From contig NZ_VUOS01000022.1 in assembly GCF_009829325.1 (NCBI RefSeq), positions 144,205-208,204 of the forward strand: a stretch of DNA of 64,000 nt, written 5' to 3'. Both the position numbers and the translations under genes were made by a program. The DNA is from Nocardia sp. CY41. GTDB lineage: Bacteria; Actinomycetota; Actinomycetes; Mycobacteriales; Mycobacteriaceae. The stretch's first letter is position 1. Each line of letters begins with the position of its first letter. The notes below the pieces were generated by a model that saw only the letters and a list, made by a program, of their open reading frames with translations, did not search any database and was not told the DNA's origin. Positions 26,178 to 34,364 of the stretch are shown piece by piece.

Positions 26178-26330
26178 TCACGTCGTCACGGCCGCCGCGA
26201 CGAACAGTGGAAGCGAGGCCGCGACCAGCGACCCCACCAGCGCCGCCGTGCTCGCCACGGTCACGACCGCACCGCCGAGCAGGATGGCGCGCACGCCGAA
26301 CTGTCGTGCCGCATCGCCCTGAATCACGCC
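26178..26330 (-). pseudogene. C-terminal remnant of an MFS-type transporter
   Basis: About 50 codons ending in TGA at 26178, with transporter-tail character: GVIQGDAARQFGVRAILL, then a helix GGAVVTVASTAALVGSLV and a final hydrophobic stretch ASLPLFVAAAV. The pattern GxxxGxxAxQFGVRxxLL is typical of the last two helices of drug-efflux MFS proteins. There is no start codon and no upstream body: the sequence stops being transporter-like near 26330, where the tail of an ArsR regulator begins on the other strand. The family is inferred from pattern only. Confidence 0.5.
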
Positions 26331-26481
26331 GACGCATCATTTCCGGGTCCTGCGCAAGGCGGGCGTCACCCGGCAGCGGCGCGACGGACCGGAACACCGC
26401 AGCCAGGTCCGCGTCGACGATCTGGAAGCGCGCTTCCCCGGCCTGCTCGACCTGGTCCGCGCCTGGGAACCGGAGAACTGA
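26331..26481 (+). pseudogene. C-terminal remnant of an ArsR family regulator
   Basis: About 50 codons ending in TGA at 26479-26481. They read HHFRVLRKAGVTRQRRDGPE, then an SQVR segment and DDLEARFPGLLDLV. This is the second half of a classical ArsR winged helix: recognition helix 'SHHFRVLREAGV', the wing, and the C-terminal helix 'RxDDLEARFPGLLDAV'. The first ~50 residues, including the start and first helices, are missing. Together with the opposed MFS tail it looks like the two ends of a once-divergent regulator-transporter pair. Confidence 0.65.
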
Positions 26482-26594
26482 TCCCGATTTTTGGGGCAGG
26501 CCCCGGCGGTCGGGCCCTGTTACGGTCCGGGTATTCATTCCGAGTCCGGATGGCACGGGTCCGCGCGTTCGGACGTCCTCTCATGGAGTCAGCC

Positions 26595-27077
26595 ATGACC
26601 TTCGCACCCCGCCGCATCCCCGACGCGACCCTGATCCACACGGCCGAGACCACCGCGACCTGGCGAGCGGAGCTGCTCGCCCAACGGAACGCGTTGCGCG
26701 GGGCGAATTTCCGGGACGCCGCTGTCGCCTTGTGCGCGCTGGTGGCCGTGGCCGACGGCGCCGCCGCGGCGCGGGACCACGCCCTCGTCGCCGAACTGGT
26801 CACGACGGACCCGGTTCTGCGCAATTTTCCGGTCGACGACTTGCGCGCCCTGTTCGAGGACAACTGCAATCGGCTGGCGAACGACCCGATCCTCGGTTGC
26901 GCGCACGTATTGCGGCAGATCGCCAAAGCGGGAGCCGAGCCGACCGAGGCGGACGCGGTGATCCGCACCGGCATCCTGATCGGCAGCGGCGCGGGCGCCT
27001 GCGGCCAGGCCGCGACCGACGCGCTGCGCGACGCCTGCCGGACGCTGCGCCTGGCCCCGGAGCGCTTCGGCCTCTGA
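26595..27077 (+). CDS. TerB-like helical protein
   Basis: 160 residues, all-helical. The central part VALCALVAVADGAAAARDHALVAELV followed by FPVDDLRALFEDNCNRL resembles the TerB fold seen in tellurite-resistance proteins, where 'MAVADGxxxxxE' carries acidic metal ligands; here the acidic residue after DG is replaced by Ala, so metal binding may be lost or altered. The C-terminal half (EADAVIRTGILIGSGAGACGQAATDALRDACRTL) repeats the same helical pattern. ATG at 26595 chosen because GGAG sits at the correct distance; an in-frame ATG at 26583 lacks one. Cytoplasmic. Confidence 0.7.
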   Translation: MTFAPRRIPDATLIHTAETTATWRAELLAQRNALRGANFRDAAVALCALVAVADGAAAARDHALVAELVTTDPVLRNFPVDDLRALFEDNCNRLANDPILGCAHVLRQIAKAGAEPTEADAVIRTGILIGSGAGACGQAATDALRDACRTLRLAPERFGL

Positions 27078-27105
27078 ACCACGACCCGAACGCTACGATT
27101 CGCTT

Positions 27106-28284
27106 ATGCGTTCGATTGATGCCGCGCAGCGGCGCGCGCGGCTGGCGGTGCGCCACCGGCTGGCCACTCCGGAGCGGACCGGGCAGGTCGCGGAGATCGC
27201 CCGCTCGCTGGTAGCCCTGCACGCGACCGATCCGGCGACCGTCTTCCTCTCCGTCGCGGCCCGCGCCGAGGGACTGACGCCCACGGATGTCGAACAGGAG
27301 CTCTACGAGGACCGTTCCCTGCTGCGAATGCTGGCCATGCGCCGCACCATGTTCGTCGTGCCGGTGGAGTCGGTGCCGATTCTCCAGGCGTCGTGCGCGG
27401 ACGCGCTGGCGCACAAGCAGCGGCGCACCTACGGCAAGTACCTGGAACAGGCGGGCATCGGGGACGGCGACGTGCGCCGCTGGTGGGCCGACGTCGAGAC
27501 CGAGACGCACAAGGCGTTGCTCGACCGCGGCGCGGCGACCGGCGCCCAGCTGGGCAGGGACGTCCCGCGGTTGCGCACCCAGGTGAACACCGCGCCGGAC
27601 AAGGCGTATTCGAAGCCGACGAACATCACCACCTGGGTGCTGGTGACCCTCGGCTGCGAGGGCCGCATCGTGCGCGGCAGGCCGAACGGCGGCTGGACCA
27701 GCAGTCAGTACACTTGGGCGCCGATCGAGTCCTGGCTGCCCGACGGCGTCGCCGCCCTGCCCGCCGCCGAGGCCCGGGTGGAACTGGTCCGTCGCTGGTT
27801 GCGCGCCTTCGGTCCCGCGCCGGTGTCCGACGTCAAGTGGTGGACCGGGTGGACGCTCGGCGAGGTGCGCGCGGCACTGGGCGCCTTGGATCTGGTCGAG
27901 GTCGATCTGGACGGCGTGACCGGCGTACTGCTGGCCGACGACGTGGAGCCGGTCGCCGCGCCGGAACCGTGGGCGGCGCTGCTGCCCGCCCTCGACCCGA
28001 CTCCGATGGGCTGGCAGGCGCGGGACTGGTACCTCGGCCCGCACGCGCCACGTTTGTTCGACCGCAACGGCAACGTGGGCCCCACCGTCTGGTGGGACGG
28101 GCGGATCGTCGGCGGCTGGGCACAGCGCAAGGACGGCGAGATCGTCTACCGCCTGCTCGAGGACGTGGGAGCCGACGCCGAAGCGCTGATCGCCACGCAA
28201 GCCCAGCGCGTCGCCGAATGGTTCGGCGACGTGCGCGCCATTCCCCGTTTCCGGACACCGCTGGAACGCGAACTCACCGCCTGA
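27106..28284 (+). CDS. Winged-helix DNA-binding domain protein (HTH_42 / YcaQ-related)
   Basis: 392 residues. It belongs to the DUF1006/HTH_42 group: RRARLAVRHRLA followed by SLVALHATDPATVFLSVAARAEG, LYEDRSLLRMLAMRRTMFVVP, and the C-terminal GNVGPTVWWDGRIVGGWAQRKDGEIVYRLLEDVG, which closely follow the actinobacterial family pattern. Relatives include the DNA glycosylases AlkX/YcaQ that unhook DNA crosslinks, so a repair role is possible but not shown. Starts 28 bp after the TerB-like gene and may be co-transcribed with it. No divergent partner. Confidence 0.83.
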   Translation: MRSIDAAQRRARLAVRHRLATPERTGQVAEIARSLVALHATDPATVFLSVAARAEGLTPTDVEQELYEDRSLLRMLAMRRTMFVVPVESVPILQASCADALAHKQRRTYGKYLEQAGIGDGDVRRWWADVETETHKALLDRGAATGAQLGRDVPRLRTQVNTAPDKAYSKPTNITTWVLVTLGCEGRIVRGRPNGGWTSSQYTWAPIESWLPDGVAALPAAEARVELVRRWLRAFGPAPVSDVKWWTGWTLGEVRAALGALDLVEVDLDGVTGVLLADDVEPVAAPEPWAALLPALDPTPMGWQARDWYLGPHAPRLFDRNGNVGPTVWWDGRIVGGWAQRKDGEIVYRLLEDVGADAEALIATQAQRVAEWFGDVRAIPRFRTPLERELTA

Positions 28285-28679
28285 GCGACATGGAGATTCA
28301 CGGTTTCGCCGAGACCGACCGAGCCGCGCTGCGAGCCCTGTCCGTTGGGCCGGTGCGGATTCGCCGACCGAATCACGCTGGGGCGCATACCGGAGCAAAG
28401 GCGGCCATCAATCGGGAGCGGTACATGGATCTGAAACCGGAATCGCCGTTGGTCACGGAGGCCCCGAGAGTGAGGTGGTCGGGGCCGGAGCCTTCGGTCC
28501 CCGGCTTGCCGCGGCGGGCGGTGCACCAGAGCACGACGGTGCGCGACAGCTGACGCGGCGACGTGTCGGACGTCGTACGCACGCTGCGCCGCCGAGCGCC
28601 CGGATGTCGGCCCGGACGGTGGCCGGTTCCCGCGCCGGCGGCGAACCAACCAGGGCCGGTAAGTGGTTCCGGGCAGGAT
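28285..28679. other. Gene-free stretch between the winged-helix gene and nadC
   Basis: Two plus/minus genes converge on this 395-bp stretch. An open plus frame of 88 codons starts at ATG 28289 (MEIHGFAETDRAALRALS), but it has no ribosome-binding site, changes composition along its length and resembles no known protein. No strong terminator hairpin was recognised. Treated as noncoding. Confidence 0.5.
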
Positions 28680-29540
28680 CTACATGTCCAGCCCGAGGTC
28701 GAGCACCCGGACCGAGTGGGTGAGGGCGCCGACGGCGAGGTAGTCGACGCCGGTGCGGGCGTAGTCGGTGGCGACGTCCAGGCTCAGGCCGCCGGAGGAC
28801 TCCAGTTTCGTCTGCGGGGACGCGGCGTTGCGGCGCTGCACCGCCGCCTGGGTCTGCCAGAGCGGAAAGTTGTCCAGCAGCACCAGTTCCACGTTCTCGG
28901 CGAGGACGGCGTCGAGCTGTTCGAGGCTGTCGACCTCCACCTCGCAGGCGATGTCCGGGGCGGCGGCGCGGACCGCGCGCAGCGCTTCGACCACCGATCC
29001 GGCGGCGACCACGTGGTTGTCCTTGATCAGCGCGGCGTCACCGAGACCCATCCGGTGGTTGACCCCGCCGCCCACGCGCACGGCGTACTTCTGCAACGCG
29101 CGCAGTCCGGGCAGCGTCTTGCGGCTGTCCCGGATCCGGCAGTGGGTGCCCGCGACGGCGTCCACCCAGGCGGCGGTCGCCGTGGCGATGCCGGACAGAT
29201 GGCACACGAGATTGAGCATGGTGCGCTCCGCGGTGAGCAGTCCACGTGTCGGGGCGATCAGGGTGAGCACGGATTGTCCCGGCGACACCCGGGTGCCGTC
29301 GGCGACCCGATCGGTGATCTCGTAGCCGCCCGCACCGATGACCTCGTCGAGCACCAGCAGCCCGGCGTCGAGCCCGGCCACGGTCCCCGCTTCCCGCGAC
29401 GCCACCGATGCCTTGATCACCGCGTCCGCGGGCACGGTGGCCGCCGTCGTGACGTCCGGTCCATAGCGCAGATCCTCGTCCAGCGCGGCGCGAACGACGC
29501 GCAGCACCTCGTCGCGATCCAAAGCGGCATCCAGGGCCAT
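28680..29540 (-). CDS. nadC: Nicotinate-nucleotide pyrophosphorylase (quinolinate phosphoribosyltransferase)
   Basis: Converts quinolinate plus PRPP to nicotinate mononucleotide, the third step of de novo NAD synthesis. The 286 residues contain RYGPDVTTAATVP, LNLVCHLSGIATAT, RDSRKTLPGLRALQKYAV, GGGVNHRMGLGDAALIKDNH and the C-terminal LESSGGL phosphate site. The ATG at 29540 is preceded by GGAAGGAA; the upstream start at 29579 would lack one. It lies 63 bp after nadB on the same strand, last in nadA-nadB-nadC. Confidence 0.97.
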   Translation of the reverse strand: MALDAALDRDEVLRVVRAALDEDLRYGPDVTTAATVPADAVIKASVASREAGTVAGLDAGLLVLDEVIGAGGYEITDRVADGTRVSPGQSVLTLIAPTRGLLTAERTMLNLVCHLSGIATATAAWVDAVAGTHCRIRDSRKTLPGLRALQKYAVRVGGGVNHRMGLGDAALIKDNHVVAAGSVVEALRAVRAAAPDIACEVEVDSLEQLDAVLAENVELVLLDNFPLWQTQAAVQRRNAASPQTKLESSGGLSLDVATDYARTGVDYLAVGALTHSVRVLDLGLDM

Positions 29541-29603
29541 CGAAGTGTTCCTTCCTCGCCGAGCGAACGGCGTTCCCACCGGATACCCGCTCGGCGGCTG
29601 TGA

Positions 29604-31172
29604 TCAGGGAATGGGTGCGTACTCGGGGACGCCGTCGCCGTTCAGCCGGATCGGGAGGCCGTGCCGGAGTGCGGGCACGGCGTCCGGGTGATCCGACCTG
29701 GTGTGGCAGCCGCGGCTCTCGGTGCGGGCGAGCGCGGCGAGCAGCAGGGCGCGGGCCGTGAGCGTGAGCGCGGCGTCCTCGATCCCGGCGATCGGATGTG
29801 CGGCGGCGGTGTACGTGTCGCGGCGGGTGACCACGTCGTCGAGCCGCTTGAGCGCTTCGGCGAGTCCCGCACGGTCGCGGACCACCGAGGCGTGCGTGGT
29901 CATCAGGCCCTGCACCACGGCACGGTCGGCGTATTCGGCGAAGCGCGCGGGAATCTCGTGCACCCCGGCGCGCTCACCGAGCCGTTCGGCAGCGGCGACT
30001 CCGGCGCGCTCGCCGACCACCAGTCCCTCCAGCAAGCTGTTGGACGCCAGCCGGTTCGCCCCGTGCAGACCGGTGCGCGCGACCTCGCCCGCCGCGTAGA
30101 GACCGGGCACTCCGGTGCGGCCGTGGGTGTCGGTGACCACTCCCCCGCACTGGTAGTGCGCGGCGGGCGCGACCGGGATGAGGTCCGTGCGCGGATCGAT
30201 GCCCGCCGCCAGGCAGGAGGCGGTGATCGTCGGAAACCGTTGCGGGAATCCGTCTATCGAGCGCGCGTCCAGGTAGACGTGCTCGGCGCCGAGCGCTCGC
30301 ATGCGCGCGGCGATGGCACGGGAGACGACATCGCGGGGAGCGAGGTCGCCACGCGGATGCACGCCCGCGGTCACCGGATCGCCTGCGGTGTCGACCAGCC
30401 TGGCCCCTTCGCCGCGCACGGCTTCGCTGATCAGCGGCCTGCGCCCCAGGCCACCCGGGGTGTACAGCACGGTCGGGTGGAACTGCACGAACTCGAGATC
30501 GGCGACGGTCGCACCGGCCCGCAGCCCGAGCGCGACGCCGTCCGCGGTGGCGCCCGGCGGATTGGTGCTCAGCGCGTACAGCTGTCCGAGGCCGCCGGTG
30601 GCCAGCAGCACGGCGGGCGCGTGCACGACGCCGAACCCCCGCTCCGACACCGCTACGACGCCGCGCACGCCGTTCGGCCCGGTGACGACGTCGGCGACCG
30701 CCGCACCGAACAGCACCGGCAGCCCGGCCTCGTTCAGCGCCCGCTGCACCTCCGCCCCTGTGGCGTCGCCCCCGGCGTGGATGATGCGGCGGGTGCTGTG
30801 CCCGCCTTCGCGGGTCCGCGAGATCTGGCCGTCGCGGCCCAGGTCGAACACCGCGCCCAGATCGGTGAGGGCGGCGACGGCGGCCTGCCCGCCCTCGACG
30901 ATGGAGCGCACCGCGTCCACGTCGCACAGTCCTGCGCCCGCCTCCACCGTGTCGTGCACGTGCGATTCCACCGAATCCCCGTGCGGCGCCACGACGGCGA
31001 TACCGCCCTGGGCGTACTGGGTGGACGTGTCGGTCGGCCCGCCTTTACTGAGCGTGAGCACCCGCAGGCCACGCAGTGACGCGGTGCGCGCCGCGGTCAG
31101 TCCCGCGACGCCGCCGCCGATCACGACCAGATCGGCCTCGGCCTCCCAGTCGATCGAAACCCGGGTTGTCAT
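29604..31172 (-). CDS. nadB: L-aspartate oxidase
   Basis: FAD enzyme oxidising L-aspartate to iminoaspartate for NadA. The 522 residues have the Rossmann start VIGGGVAGLTAARTASLRG, KGGPTDTSTQYAQGGIAV, HSTRRIIHAGGDATGAEVQRAL, LRAGATVADLEFVQFHPTVLY and GLHGANRLASNSLLEGLVVG, all typical NadB/fumarate reductase-family signatures. The gap to nadA is 106 bp and to nadC 63 bp. Cytoplasmic. Confidence 0.97.
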   Translation of the reverse strand: MTTRVSIDWEAEADLVVIGGGVAGLTAARTASLRGLRVLTLSKGGPTDTSTQYAQGGIAVVAPHGDSVESHVHDTVEAGAGLCDVDAVRSIVEGGQAAVAALTDLGAVFDLGRDGQISRTREGGHSTRRIIHAGGDATGAEVQRALNEAGLPVLFGAAVADVVTGPNGVRGVVAVSERGFGVVHAPAVLLATGGLGQLYALSTNPPGATADGVALGLRAGATVADLEFVQFHPTVLYTPGGLGRRPLISEAVRGEGARLVDTAGDPVTAGVHPRGDLAPRDVVSRAIAARMRALGAEHVYLDARSIDGFPQRFPTITASCLAAGIDPRTDLIPVAPAAHYQCGGVVTDTHGRTGVPGLYAAGEVARTGLHGANRLASNSLLEGLVVGERAGVAAAERLGERAGVHEIPARFAEYADRAVVQGLMTTHASVVRDRAGLAEALKRLDDVVTRRDTYTAAAHPIAGIEDAALTLTARALLLAALARTESRGCHTRSDHPDAVPALRHGLPIRLNGDGVPEYAPIP

Positions 31173-31278
31173 CGGCCCGCGCCTCTCTGTCTTCCGATCC
31201 GCGAACGCCCTCCGGCGCGGGCGCCGTGCTCAGCGCGCTCCGCCGGAGAGCGACCCGCCGCCAGGGCAGCGGTCGGAC

Positions 31279-32322
31279 TCATTCACCGCCGCCGGGATTG
31301 CCGATCGCGATCATCCGCTGCACCGAGTTACGTCCCAGCGCAGCGGTTTCCGGATCGACGTGCACCTCGTCGCGGCCCTCCACCAAGCAGCGCAGCAGCG
31401 CCGCCGGGGTGATCATCTTCATGTACTTGCACGAGGCCCGGTCGTTCACGGCCTGGAAGTCGATGCCGGGGGCGGCCTTGCGCAGCTGATGCAGCATGCC
31501 GACCTCGGTGGCCACCAGCACCTGATTCGACTTCGCCGCCTTGGCCGCGTCGATCATGCCTCCGGTGGACAGGATGTGCACCCGCTCGGCCGGGAACGCG
31601 CCCTCGCCCGCGAGGTACAGCGCCGAGGTGGCGCAGCCGCACTCGGGGTGCACGAACAGCTCCGCGTCCGGATGGGTGCGCGCCTGCTCGGTCAGCTCGT
31701 CGCCGTTGATGCCCGCGTGCACATGGCACTCGCCCGCCCAGATGTGCATGTTCGCGCGACCGGTGACCCGCTTGACGTGGGCGCCGAGGAACTGGTCGGG
31801 CAGGAACAGCACCTCGCGGTCCGGGTCGATCGAGGCGACCACGTCCACCGCGTTGGACGAGGTGCAGCAGATGTCGGTGAGGGCCTTCACCTCGGCCGTG
31901 GTGTTCACGTAGGACACGACGACCGCGTTCGGGTGCTCGGCCGTCCAGGCGCGCAGTTCCTCGGCCGTGATCGAATCCGCGAGCGAACATCCCGCGCGCT
32001 GATCCGGGATGAGCACGGTCTTGGCGGGGCTGAGAATCTTGGCGGTCTCGGCCATGAAGTGCACGCCGCAGAACACGATCGTGTCCTCGGGCGCCTCGGC
32101 CGCGATCCGCGACAGCGCCAGCGAGTCGCCGACGTGGTCGGCCACGTCCTGGATCTCCGGCAGCTGGTAGTTGTGCGCCAGGATCGTCGCGTTGCGCTCC
32201 CTGGCCAGTCGCTTGACTTCCTGCGCCCACTCCGGCCCAGCCTCGACACCCGCGAACCCGGTGGGCCCGTCGAACACCTGCCCCATCAGCGGAGGCGCCA
32301 GTTTCGCACCCGTCGTCGCCAT
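31279..32322 (-). CDS. nadA: Quinolinate synthase A
   Basis: [4Fe-4S] enzyme condensing iminoaspartate with dihydroxyacetone phosphate to quinolinate. The 347 residues contain ILAHNYQLPEIQDVADHVGDS, VFCGVHFMAETAKIL (first cluster Cys), SADAGCSLADS-type segment AGCSLADS, HPECGCATSALY (second) and ASCKYMKMITPAALLRCLVEG (third). First gene of the nad operon. The operator of NrtR lies 55 bp upstream of its ATG, so NAD status probably controls the operon. GGGAG precedes the ATG. Confidence 0.97.
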   Translation of the reverse strand: MATTGAKLAPPLMGQVFDGPTGFAGVEAGPEWAQEVKRLARERNATILAHNYQLPEIQDVADHVGDSLALSRIAAEAPEDTIVFCGVHFMAETAKILSPAKTVLIPDQRAGCSLADSITAEELRAWTAEHPNAVVVSYVNTTAEVKALTDICCTSSNAVDVVASIDPDREVLFLPDQFLGAHVKRVTGRANMHIWAGECHVHAGINGDELTEQARTHPDAELFVHPECGCATSALYLAGEGAFPAERVHILSTGGMIDAAKAAKSNQVLVATEVGMLHQLRKAAPGIDFQAVNDRASCKYMKMITPAALLRCLVEGRDEVHVDPETAALGRNSVQRMIAIGNPGGGE

Positions 32323-32376
32323 GGATGGCTCCCTTCCTCGTGCGGTCGGCTACACCGCCGATTCGCACCTAACCAG

Positions 32377-32399
32377 GTTTTCGACTTATAATCGAAAAC
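32377..32399. promoter_or_regulatory. NrtR operator between nadA and nrtR
   Basis: Palindrome with 8-bp arms GTTTTCGA (32377-32384) and TCGAAAAC (32392-32399) around a 7-base AT-rich centre (CTTATAA). It lies in the 77-bp spacer between divergent nadA and nrtR and abuts the nrtR GTG directly. Both the sequence type and location fit operators of the Nudix-related NAD repressor. Confidence 0.85.
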
Positions 32400-33164
32400 G
32401 TGGCCCATAGTAGCACCATCCACGAATCGCTCACCGCGGTGTTCCAGGTTCGCCGCTTCCCCCGAGACATCGCCGCAGGTCACAGCTCCGTGGATCGCGC
32501 GGAGGGCATGCTGCGGCGCTGCCCGCCCGATCAGCGGACCGAACTCGCGGTGCTGCTGTGGGAGCGGGCGCTGGACCCACAGAAGGGCACCTGGTCGCTA
32601 CCCGGCGGCCGGCTGCGCGACGACGAGGACCTCGACACCTCCGCGCGCCGTCAGCTCGCCGAGAAGGTCGACGTGCGCGAGTTGAGCCATCTGGAACAGC
32701 TCTCGGTGTTCAGCGCCCCCGACCGGGTGCCGAGCCCGCGCCGCATCGCCTCGGCCTACCTCGGCCTCGTTCCGCTCACCGCCGACCCCCACCTGCCCTC
32801 GGACACCTCCTGGCACCCGGTCTCGGCGCTGCCGGACATGTCCTTCGACCACCGCACGGTGGTCGACCACGCCCGCACCCGCCTGGCCGCGAAACTGTCC
32901 TACACCAACATCGCCTTCGCCCTCGCCCCGGACCGGTTCACGATGTCCACCTTGCGCGAAATATACTGCGCCGCACTCGGATACGACGTGGACCCGACGA
33001 ACCTCCAGCGAGTTCTGTCCCGCCGCAAAGTGATCACGCCCACCGGCGCCACCGCCGCACCCGGCCGAGCGGGCGGCCGCCCCGCCGCGGTCTACCGTTT
33101 CAGCGACTCCGGCCTGCGCGTGACGGACGAATTCGCCGCCCTGCGCCCGCCCGGGGCATCCTGA
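32400..33164 (+). CDS. nrtR: NrtR, Nudix-related transcriptional regulator of NAD biosynthesis
   Basis: 254 residues. Residues ~45-150 form a Nudix fold with a degenerate Nudix box: WSLPGGRLRDDEDLDTSARRQLAEKVDV keeps Gly-Gly, Arg and one Glu but ends RQLAEK instead of REUxEE, so it is a ligand-sensing rather than hydrolytic domain. Residues ~165-254 are the NrtR winged helix, including AFALAPDRFTMSTLREIYCAALGYDVDPTNLQRVLSRRKVI. It is divergent from nadABC, as in M. tuberculosis, and should repress it when NAD derivatives (ADP-ribose type effectors) signal sufficiency. GTG at 32400 directly follows the operator, so the transcript is probably leaderless. Confidence 0.9.
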   Translation: MAHSSTIHESLTAVFQVRRFPRDIAAGHSSVDRAEGMLRRCPPDQRTELAVLLWERALDPQKGTWSLPGGRLRDDEDLDTSARRQLAEKVDVRELSHLEQLSVFSAPDRVPSPRRIASAYLGLVPLTADPHLPSDTSWHPVSALPDMSFDHRTVVDHARTRLAAKLSYTNIAFALAPDRFTMSTLREIYCAALGYDVDPTNLQRVLSRRKVITPTGATAAPGRAGGRPAAVYRFSDSGLRVTDEFAALRPPGAS

Positions 33165-33290
33165 GATTCGCGGCCCGCGCGAACCGCCTCACCGGCGAAG
33201 AAAGCGCCCATCTGCGTCCGACACGCGTCGCGGCGTCCGACGAGCGTCGAACCCACAGGGCTCGAGCTGCGTTGCGGAGAAGCCGCGGGT

Positions 33291-33467
33291 TCAGTGGTTC
33301 GCAGTCGCTTTGCGATGCTTGTCCCGTCGCCGATATTGCCGCTTGCTCGGTATCGGACGCGCGGCGTTGCTGCGCCGCAACGCGTCCCGGCACCGCCATG
33401 CCGCCAGATCGGCACGTTCGCTCGCCGCAGGAGGCGCGTCGGCCACCACACGCGGTGCGGGATCCAT
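33291..33467 (-). CDS. Small basic protein, 58 residues, unknown
   Basis: The start is well supported: ATG at 33467 preceded by GAGGAGG six bases upstream, one of the best ribosome-binding sites in the window. The peptide has an Ala/Pro-rich N-terminus (MDPAPRVVADAPPAASERAD), a central helix DLAAWRCRDALRRS and a very basic C-terminus (SKRQYRRRDKHRKATANH), with one Cys. This suggests nucleic-acid or ribosome contact, but no family is recognised. Long plus-strand frames across the region are judged to be shadows. Confidence 0.6.
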   Translation of the reverse strand: MDPAPRVVADAPPAASERADLAAWRCRDALRRSNAARPIPSKRQYRRRDKHRKATANH

Positions 33468-33641
33468 GACCTGCCTCCTCATCTTCGGGTTCTCGGCTGT
33501 CCCGACCGACCACCGTATCGGCGACACCGCCACGCCGCCAGCGATTTTCACGACGGCTGGTTCGGCGCACGTTCTCCGAGTCTGTTGCTGTCGAATGTCC
33601 TTCTCTTCCCCGCCCCGGCGGTCAGTCGAGCCGGGAACCGG

Positions 33642-33791
33642 TCATCCCCAGTACTCGCCCCGCTTCTTGTGCTCTTCCACTTCAGCCAGGTATGCGGCTT
33701 CCTGGGCGGTGCCGAGTTGGTCTTCGTCGCCGAACCGGTCCCGCAGATGGATTCGCTCGTTTTCCGCCCGGACGATCGCCGCGGCCTGCAT
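33642..33791 (-). CDS. Small hypothetical protein, about 49 residues
   Basis: ATG at 33791 with GGTGGG upstream; an alternative in-frame start at 33866 would give 74 residues. The peptide MQAAAIVRAENERIHLRDRF is followed by a helix ending QEAAYLAEVEEHKKRGEYWG. It is strongly amphipathic and charged, with composition unlike a random GC-rich frame. No family recognised. It lies 174 bp upstream of the 58-residue gene on the same strand, both in a poorly coding stretch between nrtR and cspA. Confidence 0.42.
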   Translation of the reverse strand: MQAAAIVRAENERIHLRDRFGDEDQLGTAQEAAYLAEVEEHKKRGEYWG

Positions 33792-34004
33792 CCCCACCCA
33801 CCGACAAATAGTGAGCGAGTCGGCCGCCCACGCTGCCTTTCCAGCGGGTCGAGCAGTGGGATCCACGAGGAGCGCTCGTGTCGGTTAGCTCACAAACCGG
33901 GGTGCGCGGTGTGAAGTAGAACCGGTTCATGGCAGGGTGGAGCGTGAGATCGGGCTATCGATGTGATTCGCTCGGCTCACCTACAGAAAAGATTGAAGTA
34001 AGCA

Positions 34005-34208
34005 ATGGCTCAAGGCAGTGTGAAGTGGTTTAACAGCGAAAAGGGCTTCGGCTTCATCGCGCAGGACGGTGGCGGCGCCGACGTCTTCGTTCATTACTCC
34101 GCCGTGTCCGGCTCGGGATTCAAGTCCCTCGAAGAAGGACAGCGCGTGGAGTTCGAGATCGGCCAAGGACAGAAGGGCCCGCAGGCCCAGGACGTCCGCG
34201 CGATCTGA
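34005..34208 (+). CDS. cspA: Cold shock protein, CspA family
   Basis: 67-residue single cold-shock domain that binds single-stranded RNA/DNA as a chaperone. RNP1 (KGFGFIAQ) and RNP2 (VFVHYSA) are intact, in the order GSVKWFNSEKGFGFI then ADVFVHYSAV, and the C-terminus QGPQAQDVRAI-type fits the actinobacterial CspA. The region upstream (33868-34004) is AT-richer than its surroundings and could hold a long leader. A strong terminator follows 18 bp after the stop, so it is monocistronic. Confidence 0.97.
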   Translation: MAQGSVKWFNSEKGFGFIAQDGGGADVFVHYSAVSGSGFKSLEEGQRVEFEIGQGQKGPQAQDVRAI

Positions 34209-34226
34209 TCGACGTAGCCAGGTAAG

Positions 34227-34257
34227 AGCCCCGCGCCTTTTCGGGTGCGGGGCTTTT
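34227..34257 (+). terminator. Rho-independent terminator of cspA
   Basis: Stem AGCCCCGC (34227-34234) with GCGGGGCT (34247-34254), 12-base loop, followed by a T run at 34254-34257. It is the only canonical U-tract terminator noticed in the window. Confidence 0.85.
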
Positions 34258-34364
34258 GCGTGTTCCGGCGTGTCGGCGTAACCGGTCAGGCGGTTTTCAC
34301 CTGCGGGTCGGGTGGCGGGGCTTCGGTCCGCCGGGCCACTCGCGATGCGGCCCAGAAGGCCAGT

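Noticed and set aside
28289..28553. 88-codon plus-strand frame starting MEIHGFAETD
   Set aside because: No ribosome-binding site and no family; the second half reads like random GC-rich sequence. Kept as noncoding, with low certainty.
34005..34281. Longer or alternative frames across cspA
   Set aside because: The 67-residue CspA with both RNP motifs fully accounts for the sequence, and the terminator follows.
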